Assembly: GCF_024586915.1 (NCBI RefSeq)
Contig: NZ_JANBVS010000022.1
Span: 61,103 to 125,102, forward strand
Length of the DNA stretch: 64,000 nucleotides
From: Bradyrhizobium sp. SRS-191
Lineage (GTDB): Bacteria; Pseudomonadota; Alphaproteobacteria; Rhizobiales; Xanthobacteraceae
Reading direction: 5' to 3'
Shown here: in pieces, positions 36,272-46,095 of the stretch
Numbering within the stretch: position 1 is the first letter of the stretch
How the letters are laid out: each line of letters begins with the position of its first letter
The notes under the pieces: generated by a model
Seen by the model: the letters and a program-made list of their open reading frames with translations, nothing else
Databases searched by the model: none
Told to the model about the DNA's origin: nothing
Program-made: the position numbers and the translations under genes

Positions 36272-37156
36272 TCAGGATTTCAACTTTTCGACAAGCGTCT
36301 TGCCGAGGCGCGCCGGCGACGGAGAGACTGTGATACCAGCAGCTTCCATCGCGGCCGTCTTCGAACCGGCATCGCCCTTGCCGCCCGAGATGATCGCGCC
36401 GGCATGGCCCATGCGGCGGCCGGGAGGAGCGGTGACGCCGGCGATGAATCCCACCATCGGTTTCTTGCGGCCGCGCTTGGCCTCGTCCTTGATGAACTGC
36501 GCCGCGTCCTCCTCGGCCGAGCCGCCGATCTCGCCGATCATGATGATCGAGGTGGTCTTCGGGTCGGCCAGGAACATCTCCAGCATGTCGATGAACTCGG
36601 TGCCCTTGACCGGGTCGCCGCCGATGCCGACAGCCGTGGTCTGACCAAGGCCTTCCGAGGTGGTCTGGAACACGGCTTCATAGGTCAGGGTGCCGGAGCG
36701 CGACACGATGCCGACCGAGCCGGGCTTGAAGATGTTGGCCGGCATGATGCCGATCTTGCACTCGCCGGCGGTCATCACGCCCGGGCAGTTCGGCCCGATC
36801 AGGCGCGACTTGGAGCCCACAAGCGAGCGCTTGACGCGGACCATGTCCAGCACCGGGATACCCTCGGTGATGCAGACGATCAGCGGTACTTCGGCGTCGA
36901 TCGCCTCGCAGATCGCATCCGCAGCTCCCGGCGGCGGCACGTAGATCACGGAGGCGTCGGCGCCGGTGGCCTCGCGGGCCTCCTTGACGGTGTCGAAGAC
37001 GGGCAGACCGAGATGGGTCGAGCCGCCTTTGCCCGGCGAGGTGCCGCCGACCATCTTGGTGCCGTAGGCGATCGCCGCCTCGGAGTGGAAGGTGCCGTTC
37101 TTGCCAGTGAAGCCCTGGCAGATGACCTTGGTGTTCTTGTCGATGAGGATGGACAT
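36272..37156 (-). CDS. sucD: Succinyl-CoA synthetase alpha subunit
   Basis: 294 residues. The CoA-binding Rossmann domain starts MSILIDKNTKVICQGFTGKNG. The phosphohistidine loop is GRRMGHAGAIISGGKGDAGS near residues 243-262. With SucC it makes ATP or GTP from succinyl-CoA. It lies 55 bases after sucC. Confidence 0.98.
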   Translation of the reverse strand: MSILIDKNTKVICQGFTGKNGTFHSEAAIAYGTKMVGGTSPGKGGSTHLGLPVFDTVKEAREATGADASVIYVPPPGAADAICEAIDAEVPLIVCITEGIPVLDMVRVKRSLVGSKSRLIGPNCPGVMTAGECKIGIMPANIFKPGSVGIVSRSGTLTYEAVFQTTSEGLGQTTAVGIGGDPVKGTEFIDMLEMFLADPKTTSIIMIGEIGGSAEEDAAQFIKDEAKRGRKKPMVGFIAGVTAPPGRRMGHAGAIISGGKGDAGSKTAAMEAAGITVSPSPARLGKTLVEKLKS

Positions 37157-37211
37157 CGTGCTTTCTCTAAAAGCGTTGCGGTGAGGGTGAAGCGAGCGCC
37201 TGAACCGGCGC

Positions 37212-38408
<1,197 letters not shown>

Positions 38409-38462
38409 AAGCGCTTGCTCCCCGAACCCCCGCTGGGGTGGTGACGTCTATAAGTGTTTTGC

Positions 38463-38493
38463 GGATGCTTGGTATACCATATACCAAGCATCC
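38463..38493. promoter_or_regulatory. Perfect 14-bp palindrome upstream of sucC, GntR-type operator candidate
   Basis: GGATGCTTGGTATA (38463-38476) and TATACCAAGCATCC (38480-38493) pair perfectly around a CCA spacer, and TGGTATACCA is nested within. The TTGGTATACCAA core resembles operators of GntR-family regulators. No T-run follows on either strand, so a terminator is unlikely. It sits between the mdh stop and the sucC start. Confidence 0.5.
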
Positions 38494-38534
38494 TGCAACT
38501 CATCGGAGCGGGCGGATGGCCCGCCCTGCCAACT

Positions 38535-39503
38535 TCAGCGGCCGAGCAGGTCGGGCGCGATCTTCTTGCAGGCGTCGACCAGGCCCTGCACGGCGCCGAC
38601 CGACTTGTCGAACGCCTCGCGGTCCTTGCCGGCGAGCTCGATCTCGACGATGCGCTCGACACCCTTGGAGCCGATCACGACGGGAACGCCGACATACATG
38701 TCCTTCACGCCGAACTCGCCGTTGAGATACGCGGCGCAGGGCAGCACGCGCTTCTTGTCGCGCAGATAGCTCTCGGCCATCGCGATCGCCGAGGCAGCCG
38801 GCGCGTAGTAGGCCGAGCCGGTCTTCAGCAGGTTGACGATCTCGGCGCCGCCGTTGCGGGTGCGGTCGACGATCTCGTCGATGCGGGCCTGCGAGGTCCA
38901 GCCCATCTTGACCAGGTCGGGCAGCGGAATGCCGGCGACGGTCGAGTACTTGGTCAGCGGCACCATGGTGTCGCCGTGGCCGCCGAGCACGAAGGCGGTG
39001 ACGTCCTCGACCGACACGTTGAACTCATCGGCCAGGAAGTAGCGGAAGCGGGCGGAGTCCAGCACGCCGGCCATGCCGACGACCTTCTTCGCCGGAAGGT
39101 TGGAAGCCTTCTGCAGCGCCCAGACCATCGCGTCGAGCGGGTTGGTGATGCAGATGACGAAGGCGTCGGGGGCGTACTTCTTGATGCCGGCGCCGACCTG
39201 CTCCATCACCTTCAGGTTGATCGACAGCAGATCGTCGCGGCTCATGCCGGGCTTGCGCGGCACGCCGGCGGTGACGATGCACACCTTGGCGTTGTCGAGC
39301 GCCTCGTAGGAGTTGGCGCCGGTGTAGTGGGCGTCGAAGCCGTCGACCGGCGAGGACTGCGCGATGTCGAGCGCCTTGCCCTGCGGAACGCCTTCGGCAA
39401 TGTCGAACATCACGACGTCGCCGAGCTCCTTGAGGCCGACGAGGTGAGCCAGCGTTCCGCCGATCTGACCGGAGCCAATCAAAGCAATCTTGTCGCGCGC
39501 CAT
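38535..39503 (-). CDS. mdh: Malate dehydrogenase
   Basis: An LDH-like malate dehydrogenase, 322 residues. NAD motif IGSGQIGGTL at 10-19, substrate loop AGVPRKPGMSRDDLL, and the catalytic His in LGGHGDTMVPL. It oxidises malate to oxaloacetate. Upstream member of the mdh-sucCDAB-lpd order typical of alphaproteobacteria. Confidence 0.98.
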   Translation of the reverse strand: MARDKIALIGSGQIGGTLAHLVGLKELGDVVMFDIAEGVPQGKALDIAQSSPVDGFDAHYTGANSYEALDNAKVCIVTAGVPRKPGMSRDDLLSINLKVMEQVGAGIKKYAPDAFVICITNPLDAMVWALQKASNLPAKKVVGMAGVLDSARFRYFLADEFNVSVEDVTAFVLGGHGDTMVPLTKYSTVAGIPLPDLVKMGWTSQARIDEIVDRTRNGGAEIVNLLKTGSAYYAPAASAIAMAESYLRDKKRVLPCAAYLNGEFGVKDMYVGVPVVIGSKGVERIVEIELAGKDREAFDKSVGAVQGLVDACKKIAPDLLGR

Positions 39504-39615
39504 GGCAAATTTCCTTTTAACCCGAAGGGGTGAGGGAGGTTGAAAAGTCGAGTGGGTGGTTATCCCTTTCGCCCGGGCCGTTCAAGTCACGCTATGGCCA
39601 ATTGGCGGGCGTGCC

Positions 39616-39629
39616 TTGATTTCGATCAG
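39616..39629. promoter_or_regulatory. FNR/FixK-like half-perfect box upstream of mdh
   Basis: TTGAT-TTCG-ATCAG matches nine of ten positions of the FNR/FixK pattern TTGAT-N4-ATCAA. It lies about 115 bases before the mdh start, within the otherwise empty 225-base zapE-mdh gap. One such match can occur by chance. Confidence 0.3.
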
Positions 39630-39728
39630 GACCGGGCGAGGTCTGCTGATGATCCTTTCAGCATGATTGACGTGGCCTTTTCGCGGCTGTGTGCCCGGCG
39701 GCGGGCGCTGCCGGAAAGGCGGTGTTTG

Positions 39729-40910
39729 TCAGGTTTCGACCAGGCCCGTAGAAGTCCCGGATGCGGCCGAGTCCTTCCGGCCGTGCGGCAGAGCCAGATA
39801 GGATTCCGAGCCCATCTCGATCAGGCGCGACGACGTGCGCTTGAACTCCATGGCCTCGATGCCCTCGGTCGCGACATAGAGCGAGATCGGATCGGCCTCG
39901 GCCGAGGCGATCAGCTTCACGGCGTTGTCGTAGAGCGTGTCGATCAGGGTGATGAAGCGCTTGGCGGCGTTGCGCTCGGCCAGATCCATCACCGGAACGT
40001 GGTCGATCAGGATCGTATGATAGTCGTGCGCGAGCCGCAGATAGTCGGACGCCGCGAGCGGCTTCTCGCAGAGATCGGCAAAGCCGAAGCGCGCGACGCC
40101 ATTGGCCGAGCACGGGATATGCAGGATGCGCCCCTTGATCGTCATGTCGCGTGACTTGCAGCGGGCGTTGCCGGTCAGCCGCGCCCAGGCCTTGTCGAGC
40201 GCCGCGCGCGCATCGACATCAGCCGGCACCAGCCACATCTTCACGCCCGCGAGCTTCTCCAGCCGGAAGTCCGTGCGCGCATCCAGCCGCACCACGTCCA
40301 TGTGGTCGGCGATCTGCTTGATGAAGGGCAGGAACAGCGCGCGGTTGAGACCGCCTTTGTAGAGGTCTTCCGGCGCGACGTTGGACGTCGCAACCACGAC
40401 AGTGCCGAGCTCGAACAATTTAGCGAACAGCCGGCCCAGGATCATCGCGTCGGCGATGTCGGTGACGTGGAATTCGTCGAAGCACAGCAGCCAGGCCTGA
40501 TCGAAGATCGCCTGCGCGGTGAGCCCGATCACATCCGCATCGGCGAGCTCGCCGCGCGCGATGTTCTGGCGATAGCCGTAGATGCGCTCATGCACCTCGG
40601 CCATGAACTCGTGAAAATGCCCGCGGCGCTTGTGCTCGACGGGACAGTTCTGGAAGAACAGGTCCATCAGCATGGTCTTGCCGCGGCCGACCTCGCCATG
40701 GACATAGAGGCCGCTCGGCGGCTCGGTCTTGTCGGAAAAGAGGCGACCGAACAGGCTCTGCTTGCGGGCGGGCTTGTAGGTGGACAGGCGGCGCTCCAGC
40801 GCCGCCAAGGCATCGGCGACCTCGGCCTGCGCCGGGTCGGCTTCGATCGCACCGGTGTCGACCAGCGACTGATATTGCGCGCGGAACGCGTCTGAGGGAG
40901 TGGACAGCAT
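39729..40910 (-). CDS. zapE: Cell division protein ZapE (AFG1-like ATPase)
   Basis: A 393-residue AAA-type ATPase with Walker A GEVGRGKTMLMDLFF, Walker B LLCFDEFHVTDIADAM and the arginine-finger region IDHVPVMDLAERNAAKRF. ZapE destabilises FtsZ polymers late in division; the eukaryotic homologue AFG1/LACE1 works on respiratory complexes. It often precedes mdh in alphaproteobacteria, as here. Confidence 0.93.
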   Translation of the reverse strand: MLSTPSDAFRAQYQSLVDTGAIEADPAQAEVADALAALERRLSTYKPARKQSLFGRLFSDKTEPPSGLYVHGEVGRGKTMLMDLFFQNCPVEHKRRGHFHEFMAEVHERIYGYRQNIARGELADADVIGLTAQAIFDQAWLLCFDEFHVTDIADAMILGRLFAKLFELGTVVVATSNVAPEDLYKGGLNRALFLPFIKQIADHMDVVRLDARTDFRLEKLAGVKMWLVPADVDARAALDKAWARLTGNARCKSRDMTIKGRILHIPCSANGVARFGFADLCEKPLAASDYLRLAHDYHTILIDHVPVMDLAERNAAKRFITLIDTLYDNAVKLIASAEADPISLYVATEGIEAMEFKRTSSRLIEMGSESYLALPHGRKDSAASGTSTGLVET

Positions 40911-41067
40911 GAGCCCACTCTAGGTCATGAGACTAACGGAAAATGCAATCCGCAAATGGTGGAAGCCGCCATGCAGCGAGGCCGTGGGATCGTGGTATAT
41001 GGCACGCAAACGCGCCGGCGCGCGTTAGTTGCGGGCTAACGACGTCTCGCTTCGGTGAGCCGCCGCG

Positions 41068-41607
41068 TCAGGCGGCGCACAGATCGTAGGCATCCTCCAC
41101 CACATACGGCCCTCCTCCCGTGGAAGCACGGGACGAGAACAGCACGAAGCGCTCGGCCATGAACACCCGGCTCGGGAAGTAGCCGCGAACCGAGAGATAA
41201 TCGGCAACATCCTGGCTCGAGGCATCATGCAGCCGCGCCAAGGTCACATGCGGGACGAATTTGCGCCCTTCCGGATCGAGGCCAATCCGCTGCATCATCC
41301 GTTCGAGTTCGGCCTGCAGCTCGATCAGCGGCCGGCTCGGCGCGATGTTGGCGACCACAGCGCGCGGTTTGCGGCCGCCGAAGCTGGAGAGGCCCTGCAC
41401 CGTGACCTCGAACGGCTTGCGGTTCACCCGCCACAGCATCGCGGCGATCTCGTTGGCGGAGGCGCCGTCGATGTCGCCGATGAAGCGCAATGTCACATGA
41501 TAATTTTCAGGATCGATCCAGCGGGCGCCGGGGAGGCCACCCCGCAAATTGGAGAGGGTGTGGCCGACTTCGGCCGGGATCTCCAGTCCAGTAAACAGAC
41601 GCGGCAT
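41068..41607 (-). CDS. thpR: RNA 2',3'-cyclic phosphodiesterase (2'-5' RNA ligase family)
   Basis: 179 residues with the two HxT motifs of the 2H phosphoesterases: HVTLRFIGD near 36-44 and HVTLARLHD near 126-134. It begins MPRLFTGLEIP. It opens 2',3'-cyclic phosphates at RNA ends. Monocistronic, with about 200 bases of gene-free DNA on each side. Confidence 0.93.
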   Translation of the reverse strand: MPRLFTGLEIPAEVGHTLSNLRGGLPGARWIDPENYHVTLRFIGDIDGASANEIAAMLWRVNRKPFEVTVQGLSSFGGRKPRAVVANIAPSRPLIELQAELERMMQRIGLDPEGRKFVPHVTLARLHDASSQDVADYLSVRGYFPSRVFMAERFVLFSSRASTGGGPYVVEDAYDLCAA

Positions 41608-41812
41608 CGTTTCAGGACTCCCGATGCTGGAGGCTGATCTCGAAAGGTGACGAGATCATGCCTTGACGAGATGATCGACGACGAATCGCCAATGCAACAT
41701 TCCTACCGAACTTATATGACTCCGCGACGGAGGGAGCGTTAACGCGGTGAAAACCTGCGGAAAACCCGGTCTTTAAGGTTATCGCAAATGTCCGGCCGAC
41801 GGCTTCGTTCCT

Positions 41813-42514
41813 TCATTGCCCACGAAGCGGACGCAGGAATGCTTCGACCGTAGGCAGCATCCGGGCGACGATGATGTCGACGCCGGCAGACGTGGGGTGA
41901 ATGCCGTCCGCCTGGTTGAGCTTGGCGTCAGCGGCGACGCCGTCGAGGAAGAACGGATACAGCGGCACGCCGAACTCCTTGGCGAGATCGGGATAGATCG
42001 CGTTGAACTTCGCGGCGTAGTCACTGCCGTAGTTCGGCGGTGCCAGCATTCCGCACAGCATGACCGCGATGCCGCGCGCCTTCAGCTTGGTGACGATCTC
42101 GGTCAGCGCCTTGCGCGTGACGGCGGGATCGATGCCGCGAAGCGCATCATTGGCGCCGAGCTCGACGATGACAGCCTCGGTGCCGTCGGCCACCGACCAG
42201 TCGAGCCGGTCACGGCCGCCGGACGCGGTGTCGCCGGACACGCCGGCATTGGTCAGGTCGATCGGCAGCCTCTTGGCCTGCAACGCCTTTTGCAGCTTGG
42301 ACGGGAAGGAGTCCGACGCGGAGAGTCCAAGGCCGGCGCTCAACGAATCGCCAAGCACGACGAGCTTGATCGGCTTTCCAGGATCAGCGCCGGCGAGCGC
42401 CGGCCCGACTGTCATCAAGGCGAGCATCAACACGAGTATGTGCACGAAGATGCGTCCGCGCCCCTCGACCCGGCTTGCGGAGTTGCCATATGACCGAGCC
42501 ATGGACAGTCTCAT
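41813..42514 (-). CDS. tesA: SGNH-family arylesterase / acyl-CoA thioesterase I
   Basis: A 233-residue periplasmic hydrolase. After a signal peptide (VLMLALMTVGPALAGA) come block I VVLGDSLSAGLG with the nucleophile Ser, block III ELGANDALRG, and the Asp/His block DGIHPTSAG. The ATG at 42514 has GAGG 6 bases upstream, so it was chosen over 42502 and longer forms. Its first 14 bases overlap the start of the divergent ABC gene. The tesA/ybbA/ybbP arrangement is the same as in E. coli. Confidence 0.92.
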   Translation of the reverse strand: MRLSMARSYGNSASRVEGRGRIFVHILVLMLALMTVGPALAGADPGKPIKLVVLGDSLSAGLGLSASDSFPSKLQKALQAKRLPIDLTNAGVSGDTASGGRDRLDWSVADGTEAVIVELGANDALRGIDPAVTRKALTEIVTKLKARGIAVMLCGMLAPPNYGSDYAAKFNAIYPDLAKEFGVPLYPFFLDGVAADAKLNQADGIHPTSAGVDIIVARMLPTVEAFLRPLRGQ

Positions 42515-43235
42515 CGAAACCTCGCGTTTGGCCGGCACTGCGCCGGACACCATTACCATCTCCAACGTCAACCTCTCGCTCGGCACCGGCGCGGCGCGGG
42601 TTCATATCCTCAAGGACATCAGCCTGCGGGTGGGACAGGGCGAGACGATCGGCCTGATCGGCCCCTCGGGATCGGGGAAGTCCACGCTGCTGATGGTGAT
42701 GGCGGGGTTGGAACGTCCGGACAGCGGTCAGGTGGTGGTCAGCGGCACCGCTTTCAATGCCCTGGACGAGGACGCCCTGGCCCGGTTCCGCGGCCGCCAG
42801 GTCGGCATCGTCTTCCAGTCATTCCATCTGATCCCGACCATGACCGCGCTGGAGAACGTCGCAGTGCCGCTCGAGCTGGCCGGCCATTCCGGCGCCGCCG
42901 AGCGCGCCGCCCGGGAGCTGGAGCAGGTCGGGCTCGGCCACCGGCTGCATCACTATCCGACACAATTGTCCGGCGGCGAACAGCAACGCGTCGCGTTGGC
43001 GCGCGCACTGGCGCCTGATCCGGCGATCCTGGTGGCCGACGAGCCGACCGGCAATCTCGATGAGTCGACCGGGCGGCAGATCGTCGACCTGCTGTTCACC
43101 AAGCATGCCGAGCGCGGCATGACCTTGGTGCTGGTGACCCACGACAGCGGCCTCGCGCATCGCTGCGACCGCGTGGTGCGGCTGCGTTCGGGGCGGATCG
43201 AAGCCGACGGCGCGCACGAGCCTGCCGACGCATGA
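42501..43235 (+). CDS. ybbA: ABC transporter ATP-binding protein (YbbA-like)
   Basis: 244 residues of the LolD/MacB/YbbA group: Walker A GPSGSGKST, Q-loop VFQSFHLIPTMTALEN, signature LSGGEQQR and Walker B ILVADEPTGNLD. It powers the FtsX-like permease encoded next (4-base ATGA overlap). The ATG at 42501 gives the conserved start MDSLIETSRLAG. The frame is open far upstream, but only on the reverse of tesA. Confidence 0.95.
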   Translation: MDSLIETSRLAGTAPDTITISNVNLSLGTGAARVHILKDISLRVGQGETIGLIGPSGSGKSTLLMVMAGLERPDSGQVVVSGTAFNALDEDALARFRGRQVGIVFQSFHLIPTMTALENVAVPLELAGHSGAAERAARELEQVGLGHRLHHYPTQLSGGEQQRVALARALAPDPAILVADEPTGNLDESTGRQIVDLLFTKHAERGMTLVLVTHDSGLAHRCDRVVRLRSGRIEADGAHEPADA

Positions 43236-45802
43236 GCACCCTGTCCGAACCGCTTCCCGGCCGCCGCATGGCGGCGCTGCCGGTGCGCTACGCCCTGCGC
43301 GAGCTGCGCGGCGGCCTGCGCGGCTTCTATGTCTTCATCGCGTGCATCGCGCTCGGCGTGCTCGCCATTGCCGGCGTCGGCTCCGTGGCCGCCAGCCTCA
43401 ATGACGGACTCGTCCGCGAGGGCCGCACGCTGCTCGGCGGCGACGTCGCGTTCTCGCTGTTTCAGCGCGAAGCCAAGCCCGAGGAGATCGCCTTCCTGCG
43501 CTCGCGCGGCCAGCTGTCGCTGGCGGCGACCTTGCGCGCCATGGTGCGGGCAGGTGATGCCAAACTGGCGCTGGTCGAGCTCAAGGCGGTCGACAACGCC
43601 TACCCGCTGCTCGGCAAGGCCGAGCTGCAGCCCGACTTGCCGCTGGCTGACATCCTGGCCGAGCGCGACGGCGTGTTCGGCGCCGCCGCCGATCCGGCGC
43701 TGCTGGCTCGCCTCGACATCAAGGTCGGCGACATCGTCAACATCGACACCGTCCGTTTCCAGATCCGCAGCGCTTTGCAGGCCGAGCCGGACAAGCTGTC
43801 CGGCGGCATCGGCCTCGGGCCGCGCTTCCTGATCAGCGAGGCCGGCCTGCGCGCCACCCCGTTGCTGCAGCCGGGAAGCCTGGTGCGCTGGACCTATCGC
43901 GTCCGGCTGCCCGACAACGCCACCGACGACCACGCCGCCGCGTCCTTCATCGCCGACACCCGCCTGACCTTGCCGCAGGCCGGCTGGGAGATCCGCAGCC
44001 GCAGCAACGCCTCGCCGCAGCTGGAGCGGACGATCGGCCGCTTCACCCAATTCCTGACCCTGGTCGGCCTCGCCGCGCTGCTGGTCGGCGGGGTCGGCGT
44101 CGCCAACGCCGTGAAGAGCCATGTCGATCGCCGCACCGAGGTGATCGCGGCGTTCAAGGCGCTCGGCGCCACCAGCCGCGACGTGTTCGGCATCTACCTC
44201 GTGCAGGTGATGGTCCTTGCGACCATCGGTTCGATCATCGGACTCTGCGCCGGCGCCGCCCTGCCCTTCGCCATCGTCGGCCTGTTCGGCAAGATCCTGC
44301 CGCTGCCGGTGATCCCTGCGGTGCATCCGGACGAGCTGGCGCTGTCCTTCCTCTACGGCCTGCTCACGGCGCTCGCGTTCGGTCTGTGGCCGCTCGGGCG
44401 CGTGCGTGACGTGCCGGTGGCGGCGCTGTTCCGGGAAGCGGTCATCGCCGAATGGCATCGGCCGCGCTGGAGCTATCTGGCGCTGATCGCCGGCACCGTC
44501 GCACTGCTGATCGCCGTCGTGGTCGGCCTGTCCTACGACAAGAAGATCGCCGCGGTGTTCGTCGTCGCCGCCGCGCTGGTGTTCGTGCTGTTGCGCGGCA
44601 TTGCGGCTGTCGTGATGGCGATCGCGCGCGCCGCGCCGCGCAGCCGCTTCCCGATGCTGCGGCTCGCGGTCAGCAACATCTACCGCCCAGGCGCCTTGAC
44701 GCCCTCGGTGGTGCTGTCGCTCGGACTGGGGCTCGCGGTGCTGGTCACCATCACCCAGATCGACGGCAATCTGCGGCGGCAATTCCTGGCGCAACTGCCG
44801 GAGCAGGCGCCGTCGTTCTTCTTCATCGACGTGCCCTCGGGCGACGCCGACCGCTTCCGCGACTTCCTCAAGGGTCTGGCGCCGCAATCCACCGTCGACG
44901 ACGTGCCGATGCTGCGCGGCCGGATCGTCTCGGCCCGCGGCGTGCGCGCCGAGGACCTCAAGGCGACAGCGGACACCGAATGGGTGCTGCAGAGCGACCG
45001 CGGCCTGACCTATACCGGCGAGATCCCGAAGGGCTCCAAGGTCGTCGAGGGCGAATGGTGGGGCGACAACTACAGCGGCCCGGCGCTGGTCTCGATCGAG
45101 AAGCGGATCGCCGATGGTCTGGGCCTCAAGCTCGGCGATGACATCGTCGTCAACGTGCTCGGGCGCGACATCACGGCGAAGATCGGCAACATGCGCACGA
45201 TCGACTGGCAGGGCATGGGCATCAACTTCGTGCTGGTGTTCTCGCCGAATGCCTTCAAGGGCGCGCCCCACACCCACGTCGCCACGTTGACCGAGGCACG
45301 CTCCGACAGCGCAGAGGACGCCCGCGTCATCCGCAAGGTGGCGGACGCCTTCCCGATGGTGACGAGCGTACGGGTTCGCGAGGTCATGGAAACCGTGGGC
45401 TCGGTGGTCTCAAATCTCGCGCTCGCCATCCGGGGCGCCAGCGCGGTGACGCTGATCTCGGCCATCCTCGTCCTCGGCGGCGCGCTGGCCGCGGGCCACC
45501 GCCATCGCGTCTATGACGCCGTGATCCTGAAGACGCTGGGCGCCACGCGGCTGCGGCTGCTCGGCGCCTACGCGCTCGAATATCTCATGATCGGTTTTGC
45601 CACCGCCGCGTTCGGCGTCATCGCAGGCTCCGTCTCGGCCTGGCTGATCGTGACGCGGTTGATGACCCTGAGCTTCGCCTGGCAAGCCGGGAGCGCTGCG
45701 CTGGTGGTGCTGGCCGCCCTGGTGGTGACCGTGGGCCTCGGCCTCGCCGGTACGCTACTGGCGCTCAACCAGAAGCCGGCAACGGTTCTGAGGAACCTTT
45801 GA
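43232..45802 (+). CDS. ybbP: FtsX-like ABC transporter permease (YbbP-like)
   Basis: An 856-residue permease with an N-terminal helix (GFYVFIACIALGVLAIAGVG), a periplasmic MacB-like domain, and two FtsX cores of about four helices each (LTLVGLAALLVGGVGVANAV... and ASAVTLISAILVLGGALAAG...). This fits the YbbP type, encoded with YbbA and next to TesA. Its substrate is unproven; export of a lipid or a lipophilic compound is a guess from the TesA link. Confidence 0.93.
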   Translation: MSTLSEPLPGRRMAALPVRYALRELRGGLRGFYVFIACIALGVLAIAGVGSVAASLNDGLVREGRTLLGGDVAFSLFQREAKPEEIAFLRSRGQLSLAATLRAMVRAGDAKLALVELKAVDNAYPLLGKAELQPDLPLADILAERDGVFGAAADPALLARLDIKVGDIVNIDTVRFQIRSALQAEPDKLSGGIGLGPRFLISEAGLRATPLLQPGSLVRWTYRVRLPDNATDDHAAASFIADTRLTLPQAGWEIRSRSNASPQLERTIGRFTQFLTLVGLAALLVGGVGVANAVKSHVDRRTEVIAAFKALGATSRDVFGIYLVQVMVLATIGSIIGLCAGAALPFAIVGLFGKILPLPVIPAVHPDELALSFLYGLLTALAFGLWPLGRVRDVPVAALFREAVIAEWHRPRWSYLALIAGTVALLIAVVVGLSYDKKIAAVFVVAAALVFVLLRGIAAVVMAIARAAPRSRFPMLRLAVSNIYRPGALTPSVVLSLGLGLAVLVTITQIDGNLRRQFLAQLPEQAPSFFFIDVPSGDADRFRDFLKGLAPQSTVDDVPMLRGRIVSARGVRAEDLKATADTEWVLQSDRGLTYTGEIPKGSKVVEGEWWGDNYSGPALVSIEKRIADGLGLKLGDDIVVNVLGRDITAKIGNMRTIDWQGMGINFVLVFSPNAFKGAPHTHVATLTEARSDSAEDARVIRKVADAFPMVTSVRVREVMETVGSVVSNLALAIRGASAVTLISAILVLGGALAAGHRHRVYDAVILKTLGATRLRLLGAYALEYLMIGFATAAFGVIAGSVSAWLIVTRLMTLSFAWQAGSAALVVLAALVVTVGLGLAGTLLALNQKPATVLRNL

Positions 45803-46020
45803 CGCTCTGGTGTTTGAGGTATTGTGCGCTCATGCCGCACGGTTAACGGGATTTTCACGGCGCAGACGCGCGCGGAGCGACATTCAGCCGCGCGTGGAAG
45901 CTTGCACCAAATATGCTAGTTTCCCATTTAGGGAATGGGCTCAGAGAGCCGCCAAAGAGATTTGCCAAAAGATGGCGAATTTGCCGATGACGCAAATTTA
46001 ATATCGATGGCAGGCTCTAT

Positions 46021-46095
46021 GAGATAGGGTTTTTCGAGAACCGGCCAAAGGTCCTGCCAGGACCGGGCTGCCGGGCAACCAACGGGAATTCGACC
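46021..46095 (+). ncRNA. Candidate ybhL leader element
   Basis: A short structured 5' region right before the Bax-inhibitor (ybhL) gene: GGTT...AACC at 46028-46042, a perfect GGTCCT-GCC-AGGACC hairpin (46050-46064), then CCGGGCTGCCGGGCAACC. A ybhL-leader RNA motif is known upstream of this gene in Rhizobiales. I match it by position and hairpin layout, not by a covariance model. Confidence 0.45.

Noticed and set aside
38463..38493. The mdh-sucC palindrome as a terminator of mdh
   Set aside because: No T-run follows on either strand, and sucC is downstream of mdh on the same strand, so an operator is more likely.
45810..46001. Small open frame between ybbP and the Bax-inhibitor gene
   Set aside because: No ribosome-binding site, no family resemblance, and it overlaps the region that should hold the promoter and leader of the next gene.
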